A stretch of DNA of 64,000 nt, from the NCBI GenBank assembly GCA_014655195.1, contig BNBH01000005.1, positions 62,334 through 126,333 on the forward strand, written 5' to 3'. The notes below the pieces were generated by a model. That model was not told where the DNA came from and made no database searches. It saw only the letters and a list, made by a program, of their open reading frames with translations. The stretch is from Streptomyces cellulosae. Lineage in GTDB: Bacteria > Actinomycetota > Actinomycetes > Streptomycetales > Streptomycetaceae. This document shows, piece by piece, positions 1-9,508 of this stretch (positions are counted from its first letter, which is position 1; the number at the start of each line of letters is the position of its first letter). A program made the translations under genes and the position numbers.

Positions 1-89
1 GTCCCGCGTCGGCCTCACGCACCGGCCGGCGGCGACCACCCCGCGTGCCCGCCCGACGGGCACCCGGCCAGGCCCCCCGTCCGTCACGT

Positions 90-95
90 TAGATT
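90..95 (+). promoter_or_regulatory. Possible -10 box of a leaderless promoter
   Basis: TAGATT ends six bases before the GTG at 102, the spacing expected for a transcript that starts at the start codon. No ribosome binding site precedes that GTG. No clear -35 box is visible, so this is tentative. Confidence 0.35.
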
Positions 96-101
96 GGCCC
101 C

Positions 102-893
102 GTGCTCACTCGCCTCACACGTCCCCAGGCCCTGGCCGTCTGCGCCGCCCCGGTCGCCGCGCTGCTGGCCACCGCCGTGCTCGCGCCGCTGCCCTTCTCC
201 GTGGCGCAGCCCGGGATGACGGCCGACGTGCTCGGCGAGAACAAGGGGCAGCAGGTCATCACCATCTCCGGCGCCGACGTACGGAAGACCACGGGCCAGC
301 TGCGGATGACCACGATCGAGGCGACCTCGCCCGACACCCGCGTCAATCTGACGCAGGTGATCGACAGCTGGTTCCGCACCGACGAGGCGGTCATGCCCCG
401 CGACGCCGTCTACCCCAGCGGGGACGACGTCCAGGAGATCGAGCAGTACAACCGGAAGCAGATGAAGGAGTCCCAGGACGAGGCCACCCGGGCCGCGCTG
501 AAGTACCTGGGCCGGGAGAACGAGGGCATCGACGTCGGCCTGAAGCTCGCCGACGTCGGCGGACCGAGCGCCGGCCTGCTGTTCTCCCTGGGCATCGTCG
601 ACAAGCTGGACGGCGACGGCAGCGGCGGCGACCTCACCGGCGGCAGGGTCGTGGCCGGCACCGGCACCATCGACGCCGGGGGCCGGGTCGGCGCGGTCGG
701 CGGCGTGCCGCTGAAGACGCAGGCCGCCAAGCGGGACGGCGCCACCGTCTTCCTCGTCCCGCGCGACGAGTGCGGCGAGGCCAAGGCCGAACTGCCGAAG
801 GGCCTGCGCCTGGTCCCCGTGACCACGCTCAAGGGCGCCGTGGACGCGCTGGTCGCCCTGGAGAAGGGCACCGGCAAGGTCCCCGCCTGCTGA
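102..893 (+). CDS. Secreted/membrane-anchored Lon-like (S16) protease without PDZ domain
   Basis: 263 residues. An N-terminal hydrophobic segment (about 10-36) acts as signal or anchor. The C-terminal half is a Lon-type S16 protease domain: the GGPSAG motif carries the presumed nucleophile Ser156, and the GAVGGVPLK stretch gives the presumed catalytic Lys205, followed by the usual FLVP strand. Relatives of the YlbL type carry a PDZ domain between anchor and protease; here the intervening stretch is too short for one. The GTG start is chosen because a -10-like hexamer sits at leaderless spacing. Substrate unknown; it probably acts outside the membrane. It converges on the osmoprotectant operon, ending 12 bp from it. 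Confidence 0.85.
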   Translation: MLTRLTRPQALAVCAAPVAALLATAVLAPLPFSVAQPGMTADVLGENKGQQVITISGADVRKTTGQLRMTTIEATSPDTRVNLTQVIDSWFRTDEAVMPRDAVYPSGDDVQEIEQYNRKQMKESQDEATRAALKYLGRENEGIDVGLKLADVGGPSAGLLFSLGIVDKLDGDGSGGDLTGGRVVAGTGTIDAGGRVGAVGGVPLKTQAAKRDGATVFLVPRDECGEAKAELPKGLRLVPVTTLKGAVDALVALEKGTGKVPAC

Positions 894-905
894 CCCGGCG
901 CGCCG

Positions 906-1883
906 CTACCTCTCCGTCACGAACCCCTCCGCCACCATCCAGTCCAGCGCGACCTGGTGGGGGTCCTCCCCGTCGACGTCGACCCGGGCGTTCAGGGTCT
1001 GCGCCACGTTGTTGTCCAGCTTCTCCGTGACCGGGGCGAGGACCTCGGCGATCTCGGGCCACTTCTCCAGCGTCTCGCTGTTCACGGTCGGGGCCGCGTT
1101 GTAGTTGGGGAAGAACTTCCTGTCGTCCTCCATCACCACCAGGTTCATGGACTTGATCCGCCCGTCGGTGGTGTACACCTCGCCGTAGGTGCAGGCGCCC
1201 TTGGCCGTCTGCGTGTAGATGATCCCGGAGTCCATCTGCGTGATGTTCCCCGCCGGAATGCTCATTCCGTACGCCTTCTCCATGCCGGGCAGCCCGTCCG
1301 CGCGGTTGGCGAACTCGCCCTCCACGCACAGCGTCACCGCGCCCGGGTCGGTCTTCGACAGCTCCGCCACCTCCGACAGGGTGCGGGTGCCGTACCGCTC
1401 GTAGTTGGCCTGGTTCATGGCCAGGGCGTACGTGTTGTTCAGCTCCGACGGCTCCAGCCAGGTCACCCCGTTCTTCCTGTCCGCGTCCCGCACCGCCAGC
1501 CACTGCTCGCGCGGGTCGGGGATCGGCCTGCTGTTGCCCTGGTACGTGATCCACGCCGTGCCCGTGTACTCGAACCCGGCGTCCGCCTCGCCCTTGACGA
1601 CCGCCTCCCGCGAACCGACCGAGCCCTGGATGCCGGTCCGGTCCACGACCTCCGCGCCCGCCGCCTGGAAGGCGATGCCCATGATCGCGCCGAGGATCAG
1701 CTGCTCGGTGAACTCCTTGGACGTGACGGTGAGTTCGGCGCCCTCCAGCGGCTTCCCCTGTCCGATCGTGCCCGGCTCCACGTCGTCGACCATCGGCGAC
1801 CCGCTGGTCAGCCCGCACCCCGACACCACCACCAGCAGCAGCACCGCCGCAAAGGCCGGCCGTGCCCCCGTACGCCCGCTCAC
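906..1883 (-). CDS. opuCC: Osmoprotectant (glycine betaine/choline) ABC transporter substrate-binding lipoprotein
   Basis: About 325 residues. The signal sequence ends in a lipobox (VVSGC near residue 21), so the mature protein is a membrane-anchored lipoprotein. The body matches the OpuAC/ProX family: TVTSKEFTEQ at the start of lobe 1, then the GFEYTGTAW stretch typical of quaternary-amine binders. It should capture glycine betaine, choline or a similar compatible solute and deliver it to the permeases encoded upstream. The GTG start overlaps the stop of the preceding permease gene in a GTGA arrangement, which implies translational coupling. It is the last gene of a four-gene minus-strand operon. 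Confidence 0.88.
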   Translation of the reverse strand: MSGRTGARPAFAAVLLLVVVSGCGLTSGSPMVDDVEPGTIGQGKPLEGAELTVTSKEFTEQLILGAIMGIAFQAAGAEVVDRTGIQGSVGSREAVVKGEADAGFEYTGTAWITYQGNSRPIPDPREQWLAVRDADRKNGVTWLEPSELNNTYALAMNQANYERYGTRTLSEVAELSKTDPGAVTLCVEGEFANRADGLPGMEKAYGMSIPAGNITQMDSGIIYTQTAKGACTYGEVYTTDGRIKSMNLVVMEDDRKFFPNYNAAPTVNSETLEKWPEIAEVLAPVTEKLDNNVAQTLNARVDVDGEDPHQVALDWMVAEGFVTER

Positions 1884-2725
1884 GGCCCGGCCTCCAGCCC
1901 GCGCGGCCGCAGCAGCAGCTCCGCCAGCGAGGCCAGCCAGTCCACCAGCAGGGCCAGCGCGACGGTGAGCACCGACCCCACCACCAGCACCGGCATGCGC
2001 TGGCTGGTGATCCCGGTGGTGATCAGCACGCCGAGCCCGCCGCCCCCGCCGAACGTGGCGAGCGTCGCCGTGCCGACGTTCAGCACCAGCGCGGTGCGCA
2101 CGCCCGCGAGGATCAGCGGCACGGCGAGCGGCAGCTCCACCCGCGTGAGCACGCCCAGCAGGGACATGCCGATGCCGCGCGCCGCCTCCAGCAGCGCCGG
2201 GTCGTTGGCCCGCAGCCCGGCGATGGTGTTGGACAGCACCGGCAGCACGGCGTACGCGATGATGCCGATCAGGGCCGCGCGGCGGCCGATGCCCAGCCAG
2301 ATCACCAGCAGCGCCAGCAGACCGATCGCCGGGGTGGCCTGGCCGATGTTGGCGAGCGTCATGACGACCGGGGTGGCCCTCGCGGCCTGCCCCCGGGTCA
2401 GCAGGATGCCCAGCGGGATGGCGATGATCAGCACGAAGAACGTCGAGATCAGGGTCAGTTCGATGTGCTGCCACAGGGCCTTCGACACCCGCCCGTCCGA
2501 CAGCGCGTTGCGGGTGAGGGCGTCCAGGTCGGCCTGCTCGAACCACAGCCAGGTCGCCAGCAGCACGGCGATCAGCAGCAGCGGCAGCAGCGTCAGCTTC
2601 TGCCAGGTGACCCGCGTGGGCGCCACGGCGGGCCGGACCGGGGGAGGGGCCTCCTCCCCGTCGGGGCCCGTCTCCTCACGCACTCCGGGCCCGTCCTCGG
2701 GCCGCCGACCCTCGGAGGTCCTCAC
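1880..2725 (-). CDS. opuCB: Osmoprotectant ABC transporter permease
   Basis: About 281 residues. A roughly 45-residue acidic/proline-rich cytoplasmic leader is followed by about six membrane helices. The binding-protein-dependent transport signature is present (EAARGIGMS..G..TRVELPLA, the EAA loop that contacts the ATPase). GTG at 2725 overlaps the ATPase stop by four bases (GTGA), and its own stop overlaps the binding-protein start the same way. It pairs with the second permease (3989-4636) to form the OpuC-type channel. An upstream in-frame start is possible but would run deep into the ATPase gene. Confidence 0.88.
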   Translation of the reverse strand: MRTSEGRRPEDGPGVREETGPDGEEAPPPVRPAVAPTRVTWQKLTLLPLLLIAVLLATWLWFEQADLDALTRNALSDGRVSKALWQHIELTLISTFFVLIIAIPLGILLTRGQAARATPVVMTLANIGQATPAIGLLALLVIWLGIGRRAALIGIIAYAVLPVLSNTIAGLRANDPALLEAARGIGMSLLGVLTRVELPLAVPLILAGVRTALVLNVGTATLATFGGGGGLGVLITTGITSQRMPVLVVGSVLTVALALLVDWLASLAELLLRPRGLEAGP

Positions 2726-3996
2726 GCCTGCGCCTCCCCGCGGTCGCCCGAGGGGTCCGCCCCCTCCTGCTCGGCGTGCGTCTGCGCGGACCGCTGCTCC
2801 TCCAGTCCCGCCTGCGACTCCCGCGCCTCGAGGCGGTCCGCCTCCAGCAGCTCGTGCACGGAGTTCATCAGCGTCTCCACGTCCACGACACCCTCGTACG
2901 CGCCGCGCCGCCCGGTCACCGCGACGCGGCCCGTGTTGTCCGTGAGGACCGCCTCCAGCGCGTCCCGCAGGGTCGCGTCCCGGGTCACCGTGTCGTGCAC
3001 CAGGACGCCCGCGCGGGCCAGCGAACCCTGGGCGCGCACGATGTCGCCGCGCCGCAGCCACTTGTAGGGGCGGCCCCGCTTGTCCAGCACCAGCACCTCG
3101 TCCGTGCCGGCGGAGCGCAGCCGGGCGGAGATCTCCTCCAGCGGGTCGTCGACGCCCACCGTCGGGTAGTCGGTGATCGTCACGTCCCCGACCCGGGTGA
3201 GGTTGAGTCGCTTCAGCGCCGCGCCCGCGCCGACGAAGCCGGACACGAAGTCGTCGGCGGGGTTGGTGAGGATCGCCTCCGGGGTGTCGAACTGCGCGAT
3301 GTGGGACTGCTCGCGCAGCACCGCGATCCGGTCGCCGATCTTGATGGCCTCGTCGAAGTCGTGGGTGACGAACACGATCGTCTTGTGCAGTTCCCGCTGG
3401 AGCCGGATCAGCTCGTCCTGGAGATGGTCCCGGGTGATCGGGTCGACCGCGCCGAACGGCTCGTCCATCAGCAGCACCGGCGGGTCCGCCGCCAGCGCCC
3501 GCGCCACGCCCACCCGCTGCTGCTGGCCGCCGGAGAGCTGGCGCGGATAGCGGTCACGGAACTCGCCGGGGTCCAGGCCGACCAGGTCCAGCATCTCCTC
3601 CACCCGGTCCCGCACCCGCCCGGACGGCCAGCGCAGCATCTTCGGCACCAGGGCGATGTTCTGCGCGACGGTCATGTGCGGGAACAGCCCGCTCGCCTGG
3701 ATCGCGTAGCCGATGGTGCGGCGCAGCTTCACCGGGTCCATGTCGGTGACGTCCTCGCCGCCGATGCGGATCCGGCCGCCGGTCGGCTCGATCAGCCGGT
3801 TGATCATCTTCAGGGTGGTGGACTTCCCGCACCCGGAGGGGCCGACGAGGACCACCGTCTCGCCCGCCCCGATCTCCATGGTGACGTTGTCGACGGCGGG
3901 CCGGCCGCTGCCCGGGTAGCGCTTGGTGAGGCCCTCCAGCTCGATGGCCGCCCCGGACGACGGGGGAGCGGCCTCGGTCGTCTCCGGCTCAGGCAC
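2722..3996 (-). CDS. opuCA: Osmoprotectant ABC transporter ATPase with tandem CBS domains
   Basis: 424 residues. Walker A GPSGCGKST (52-60), the LSGGQQQR signature near 154, Walker B LLMDEPFGAVD and the switch His in FVTHDFDEA make a complete nucleotide-binding domain of the glycine-betaine class. After about residue 245 come two CBS-type segments (TVGVDDPLEEISARL and TVTRDATLRDALEAVL). In OpuA/OpuC proteins these sense ionic strength or bind c-di-AMP. The tail is acidic and Glu/Gln-rich. It powers the two adjacent permeases, overlaps both neighbours by a few bases, and is the second gene of the operon. Confidence 0.93.
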   Translation of the reverse strand: MPEPETTEAAPPSSGAAIELEGLTKRYPGSGRPAVDNVTMEIGAGETVVLVGPSGCGKSTTLKMINRLIEPTGGRIRIGGEDVTDMDPVKLRRTIGYAIQASGLFPHMTVAQNIALVPKMLRWPSGRVRDRVEEMLDLVGLDPGEFRDRYPRQLSGGQQQRVGVARALAADPPVLLMDEPFGAVDPITRDHLQDELIRLQRELHKTIVFVTHDFDEAIKIGDRIAVLREQSHIAQFDTPEAILTNPADDFVSGFVGAGAALKRLNLTRVGDVTITDYPTVGVDDPLEEISARLRSAGTDEVLVLDKRGRPYKWLRRGDIVRAQGSLARAGVLVHDTVTRDATLRDALEAVLTDNTGRVAVTGRRGAYEGVVDVETLMNSVHELLEADRLEARESQAGLEEQRSAQTHAEQEGADPSGDRGEAQA

Positions 3997-4636
3997 GGAT
4001 CCCCCTGGAGATGGTCAGCCGTCCGATCAGGACGTACGCGGCGTCGAACAGCAGGGCGAGGACGACGATCCCGAGGGTGCCCGCGAGCACCTGGTTCAGG
4101 GCGTTCTTGCTGCCCAGGGAGGCGATCCCGCGGAAGATCAGGTTGCCCAGGCCGGGTCCGGAGGCGAAGGCGGCGATGGCCGCGATGCCCATCAGCATCT
4201 GCGTGGAGACGCGGATGCCGGTGAGGATCGGCGGCCACGCCAGCGGCAGTTCCACCCGCACCAGCCGGGACAGCCGGGACATGCCGATGCCCGTGGCCGC
4301 GTCGACCAGCGACGGATCGACCCCGCGCAGACCGACGATCGCGTTCCGGACGATGGGCAGCAGCCCGTACAGGGTCAGCGCGATCACGGTCGGCGGCACG
4401 CCCAGCCCCACGATCGGGATGAGCAGGCCGATCATGGCGAGCGCCGGGACGGTCAGCAGGGTCGCCGTGACGGTGGTGGCGAGGCTGCCCGCCCACTCGC
4501 TGCGGTAGGTGACGATCCCGATGAGCACACCGAGGGCGGTGGCCACCACCATGCACTGGAAGACGACGCTGGCGTGCTGGTAGGCGTCGACGAGCAGTTG
4601 CTGGTGCCGGCTCTCCAGGTACTCCCAGAAGTTCAC
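3989..4636 (-). CDS. opuCD: Osmoprotectant ABC transporter permease, promoter-proximal gene
   Basis: 215 residues, about five to six membrane helices, with the EAA-type loop DAATGIGMSRLSRLVRVELPLA. It is shorter than the other permease and starts directly at the membrane domain. It is the first gene of the minus-strand operon and its 3' end overlaps the ATPase gene by eight bases. With 1880-2725 it forms the heterodimeric channel for compatible solutes such as glycine betaine. Only 31 bp separate its start from the stop of the upstream Lrp gene, so co-transcription with that regulator is possible, but a separate osmotic promoter is more usual. Confidence 0.88.
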   Translation of the reverse strand: MNFWEYLESRHQQLLVDAYQHASVVFQCMVVATALGVLIGIVTYRSEWAGSLATTVTATLLTVPALAMIGLLIPIVGLGVPPTVIALTLYGLLPIVRNAIVGLRGVDPSLVDAATGIGMSRLSRLVRVELPLAWPPILTGIRVSTQMLMGIAAIAAFASGPGLGNLIFRGIASLGSKNALNQVLAGTLGIVVLALLFDAAYVLIGRLTISRGIRA

Positions 4637-4667
4637 ATCCGCTCACCCCCAGCTCGGCCAGGTCCGG

Positions 4668-6406
<1,739 letters not shown>

Positions 6407-6419
6407 GCGCCGCGCGCCC

Positions 6420-7814
6420 TCAGGAGGACTCGGGGCCCGCCTGGACGGACGGCTCACCCAGGCGGGCCAGCGCCTCCTTCGCGCGGGGCGCGTGCAGCGG
6501 CGAGAACCACGGGTTGATCCGCAGCGCCTCCGTCAGATGGCGGCGCGCGGCCCCGTACCGCTCCAGCGAGTGCTCGATCATCCCCCGGTGGTAGGCGAAC
6601 AGCGCGCTGCGCACGCCCCCGCCCTCGGTGCCCTCCGTGGCCCGCACCGCGAACGGCAGCGCCTCCTCGTTCTCCCCGGCCCGGTGCAGCGCCCAGCCCA
6701 GCGCGTCCGCGACCTCCGTCGACGGCTGCCGCCTCCACTCCGCCCGCAGCCGCCGCACCGCCGCCTCCGGATCCCCGTGGTCGGCCTCGAAGCGGCCCAG
6801 CACCAGCTCCTCGTCCGCTCCGTGCGCGGCGGCCAGCCGGACCCGCTCCCGCAGCAGCGCGTACTGAGCCCCGGCGGCCGGCCGCATCCCCAGCGACTCG
6901 TACAGCTCGCCCAGCTCCAGCGCGTACTCCGGCCGCGGATGCCTCGCCAGCGCCGTGCGGTACGCGCTCAGCGCCTCCTTGGTGCGGCCCAGCGCGGCCA
7001 GCGCCCTGCCCTGCCCGGCGTACGCCGCCCGCTGGTCGGGGTCGGTGCGCACCGCCTCCTGGAAGTGGCGCAGCGCGTCCTCCCGGTCGCCGCGCTCCCA
7101 GGCGAGCTGTCCGGCCCGCTCCCGATAGGCCGCGCGCTCGGCGGGCTCCCCGGCGGCCGACGCGGCGTCCGCGAGCTTCGCCGCCGCGTCCTCCCGCCAG
7201 CCCCGGTCCCGGTACACGGCCGCCGCCCGCGCCATCACCGCGGGACCCGAGCGCAGCTTCCCGAGCTTCTCCAGCAGCCGGTCGGCCTCCTCGTCGTCGC
7301 CGAGCCCGGCGGACGCCTCGATCAGCGGCGGGTACGTCGTCCACCGGCCGGGGTCCAGTTTCCGTGCCGCCTCGCCCCAGGCGCGGGCGCTCGCGTAGTC
7401 GCGGCGGGCGTTCGCCAGCACGGCCATCGTCCGCAGCGCCGGCACGTCGTCCTTCCGTACCTCCAGCGCGGTGCGCAGGGCCTTCTCGGCGCGCGGCCAG
7501 TAGCGCGGGTCGGCCAGCCGCAGCCCCTGCTCCACCCGGGCGGCGCCCAGTTCGGCCCAGGCACGCGCGTCACGGGGGTGGGTGCGCAGATGCCGCTCGC
7601 GTTCGGCGGCCAGCGCCTCCAGGTCGCCCAGGGAGGCCGGGACGCCGCTGGTCACGGCGACCAGGGCGCGCTCCTGCGGGGTGGGCGCCGGGGGCGGCTC
7701 GGGTCCGTCCCACGGCAGCGTCACCAGCACCCCGCCCAGCACGGCGGCCCCGGCGGCCGAGGCGATCAGCGCGCGGCGGAGCCCCCGTCGGTGCGCACGA
7801 GGCTTGTCGTCCAT
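6420..7814 (-). CDS. Membrane-anchored TPR-repeat protein
   Basis: 464 residues from the ATG at 7814. A short Arg-rich cytoplasmic start precedes one membrane helix (about 15-34, ALIASAAGAAVLGGVLVTLP). The rest is a run of Ala/Arg/Leu-rich tetratricopeptide repeats, for example the copy containing YASARAWGEAARKLDP and the one ending GRTKEALSAYRTALARHPRP. TPR arrays are protein-protein scaffolds; no enzymatic motif is seen and the partner is unknown. It is monocistronic and convergent with hppD. A 13-bp perfect palindrome, CGCACACTGTGCG, lies at 7817-7829 just upstream of the start and could be an operator. Confidence 0.8.
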   Translation of the reverse strand: MDDKPRAHRRGLRRALIASAAGAAVLGGVLVTLPWDGPEPPPAPTPQERALVAVTSGVPASLGDLEALAAERERHLRTHPRDARAWAELGAARVEQGLRLADPRYWPRAEKALRTALEVRKDDVPALRTMAVLANARRDYASARAWGEAARKLDPGRWTTYPPLIEASAGLGDDEEADRLLEKLGKLRSGPAVMARAAAVYRDRGWREDAAAKLADAASAAGEPAERAAYRERAGQLAWERGDREDALRHFQEAVRTDPDQRAAYAGQGRALAALGRTKEALSAYRTALARHPRPEYALELGELYESLGMRPAAGAQYALLRERVRLAAAHGADEELVLGRFEADHGDPEAAVRRLRAEWRRQPSTEVADALGWALHRAGENEEALPFAVRATEGTEGGGVRSALFAYHRGMIEHSLERYGAARRHLTEALRINPWFSPLHAPRAKEALARLGEPSVQAGPESS

Positions 7815-7923
7815 GGCGCACACTGTGCGTCACACACCGCCTCCATATGATCATCACACTCCGCTGGAACCCGGCCGCTTCCACGGGGTTCACACCGATG
7901 GCCCCGGGTGCGACGCTGTGATC

Positions 7924-9333
7924 ATGAGCCGTATCGAAGCGCGACGCGATGAAGACACGGTGGCGGCCGGCCCCCTCGTCGACCGGCTGCTCGGCGGCCT
8001 GCCCGCGGAGGCCGTCCTCACCGACCCGGACGTCACTGCCTCCTACGCCAACGACATGGCGAGCTTCTGCCCGGCCGGCAGCCCCGCCGTGGTGGTGCTG
8101 CCCCGCACGGTCGAGCAGGTGCAGCACGTGATGCGCACCGCCACCGAGCTGCGCGTGCCGGTCGTCCCGCAGGGCGCCCGCACCGGCCTGTCGGGGGCGG
8201 CCAACGCCACCGACGGCTGCATCGTGCTCTCGCTGACCAGGATGGACCGCATCCTGGAGATCGACCCGGTCAACCGGATCGCGGTCGTCGAACCGGGCGT
8301 GATCAACGCCGCCCTCTCCCGCGCCGTCGCCGAGCACGGCCTCGCCTACCCGCCGGACCCGTCCAGCTGGGAGATGTGCACCATCGGCGGCAACATCGGC
8401 ACCGCCTCGGGCGGCCTGTGCTGCGTGAAGTACGGCGTCACCGCCGAGTACGTCCTCGGCCTGGACGTCGTCCTCGCCGACGGGCGGCTGCTCACCACCG
8501 GCCGCCGCACCGTCAAGGGCGTCGCCGGCTACGACCTGACCCGGCTGTTCGTCGGCTCCGAGGGGTCCCTCGGCATCGTCGTCCGCGCCGTCCTCGCGCT
8601 GCGGCCCAAGCCGCCGGAGCAGCTGGTGCTGGCCGCCGAGTTCGCCTCCGGCGCCGCCGCGAGCGACGCGGTGTGCCGCATCATGGCCGGCGGCCATGTC
8701 CCCTCCCTCCTCGAACTGATGGACCGCACCACCGTCAAGGCGGTCAACGACATGGCCCGCATGGGCCTGCCGGAGTCCACCGAGGCGCTGCTGCTGGCCG
8801 CGTTCGACACCACCGACCCCGCCGCCGACCTCGCCGCCGTCGGCGCGCTGTGCGAGGAGGCCGGCGCCACCCAGGTCGTCCCCGCCGAGGACGCCGCCGA
8901 GTCGGAGATGCTGCTCCAGGCCCGCCGGATGTCCCTGGTCGCGCTGGAGGCCGTCAAGGGCACCACGATGATCGACGACGTGTGCGTGCCCCGCTCCCGG
9001 CTCGGCGAGCTGATCGAGGGCGTCGAGCGGATCTCCGAGAAGCACGGCCTGACCATCGGCGTCGTCGCCCACGCCGGCGACGGCAACACCCACCCGACCG
9101 TCTGCTTCGACGCCTCCGACCCGGACGAGTCCCGGCGGGCCCGCGAGTCCTTCGACGAGATCATGGCGCTCGGCCTGGAACTCGGCGGCACCATCACCGG
9201 CGAGCACGGCGTCGGCGTGCTGAAGAAGGAGTGGCTGGCGCGGGAGGCGGGCCCCGTCTCCATGGAGATGCAGCGGGCCGTGAAGCTCGCCTTCGATCCG
9301 CTGAGCATTCTGAACCCCGGCAAGCTCTTCTGA
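7924..9333 (+). CDS. FAD-linked oxidase, glycolate oxidase/D-lactate dehydrogenase (GlcD) type
   Basis: 469 residues. The N-terminal PCMH FAD-binding domain carries PQGARTGLSGAA and the long nucleotide-binding stretch ending near GSEGSLGIV. The C-terminal oxidase cap carries HAGDGNTHP (metal/substrate His) and TGEHGVGVLKKEW. It should oxidise a 2-hydroxy acid such as glycolate or D-lactate with FAD. A partner GlcF/GlcE gene is not adjacent, so it resembles single-subunit D-lactate dehydrogenases. GTG 7918 is an alternative start two codons upstream. The last 46 bp including the stop codon are repeated directly downstream (see 9288-9407). Confidence 0.88.
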   Translation: MSRIEARRDEDTVAAGPLVDRLLGGLPAEAVLTDPDVTASYANDMASFCPAGSPAVVVLPRTVEQVQHVMRTATELRVPVVPQGARTGLSGAANATDGCIVLSLTRMDRILEIDPVNRIAVVEPGVINAALSRAVAEHGLAYPPDPSSWEMCTIGGNIGTASGGLCCVKYGVTAEYVLGLDVVLADGRLLTTGRRTVKGVAGYDLTRLFVGSEGSLGIVVRAVLALRPKPPEQLVLAAEFASGAAASDAVCRIMAGGHVPSLLELMDRTTVKAVNDMARMGLPESTEALLLAAFDTTDPAADLAAVGALCEEAGATQVVPAEDAAESEMLLQARRMSLVALEAVKGTTMIDDVCVPRSRLGELIEGVERISEKHGLTIGVVAHAGDGNTHPTVCFDASDPDESRRARESFDEIMALGLELGGTITGEHGVGVLKKEWLAREAGPVSMEMQRAVKLAFDPLSILNPGKLF

Positions 9334-9407
9334 CCGAAGAGATGCCCGCCTTCGATCCGCTGAGCATTCTGAACCCCGGCAAGCTCTTCTGACCGAAGAG
9401 ATGCCCG
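9288..9407 (+). repeat. Perfect 59-bp tandem duplication of the oxidase gene's 3' end
   Basis: Bases 9288-9346 recur exactly at 9347-9405 and identity continues two bases more. The unit contains the last 15 codons of the oxidase, its stop codon and about 13 bp beyond. Because 59 is not a multiple of three, the second copy lies out of frame with the first and is untranslated. Zero divergence implies a recent slippage event or an assembly artefact. Confidence 0.95.
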
Positions 9408-9508
9408 AAAGGGGTGGGGTCCGGCCGGACGGGACGTCCGGGCCCCGCCCGTCTGATAGATGTGGTGGCCCCCGAACCCATCCCTCGAGCAGATACGGGA
9501 CGACGGAC

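Noticed and set aside
906..2546. A 546-codon open frame through the binding-protein gene and beyond
   Set aside because: Only the part from GTG 1883 resembles a protein; the upstream half is the antisense-like shadow of the permease gene, Arg/Gly/Ala repeats typical of high-GC off-frames.
7582..9333. Longer 583-codon version of the FAD-linked oxidase
   Set aside because: The first 114 codons lie over the start of the divergent TPR gene and its promoter; homology begins at ATG 7924.
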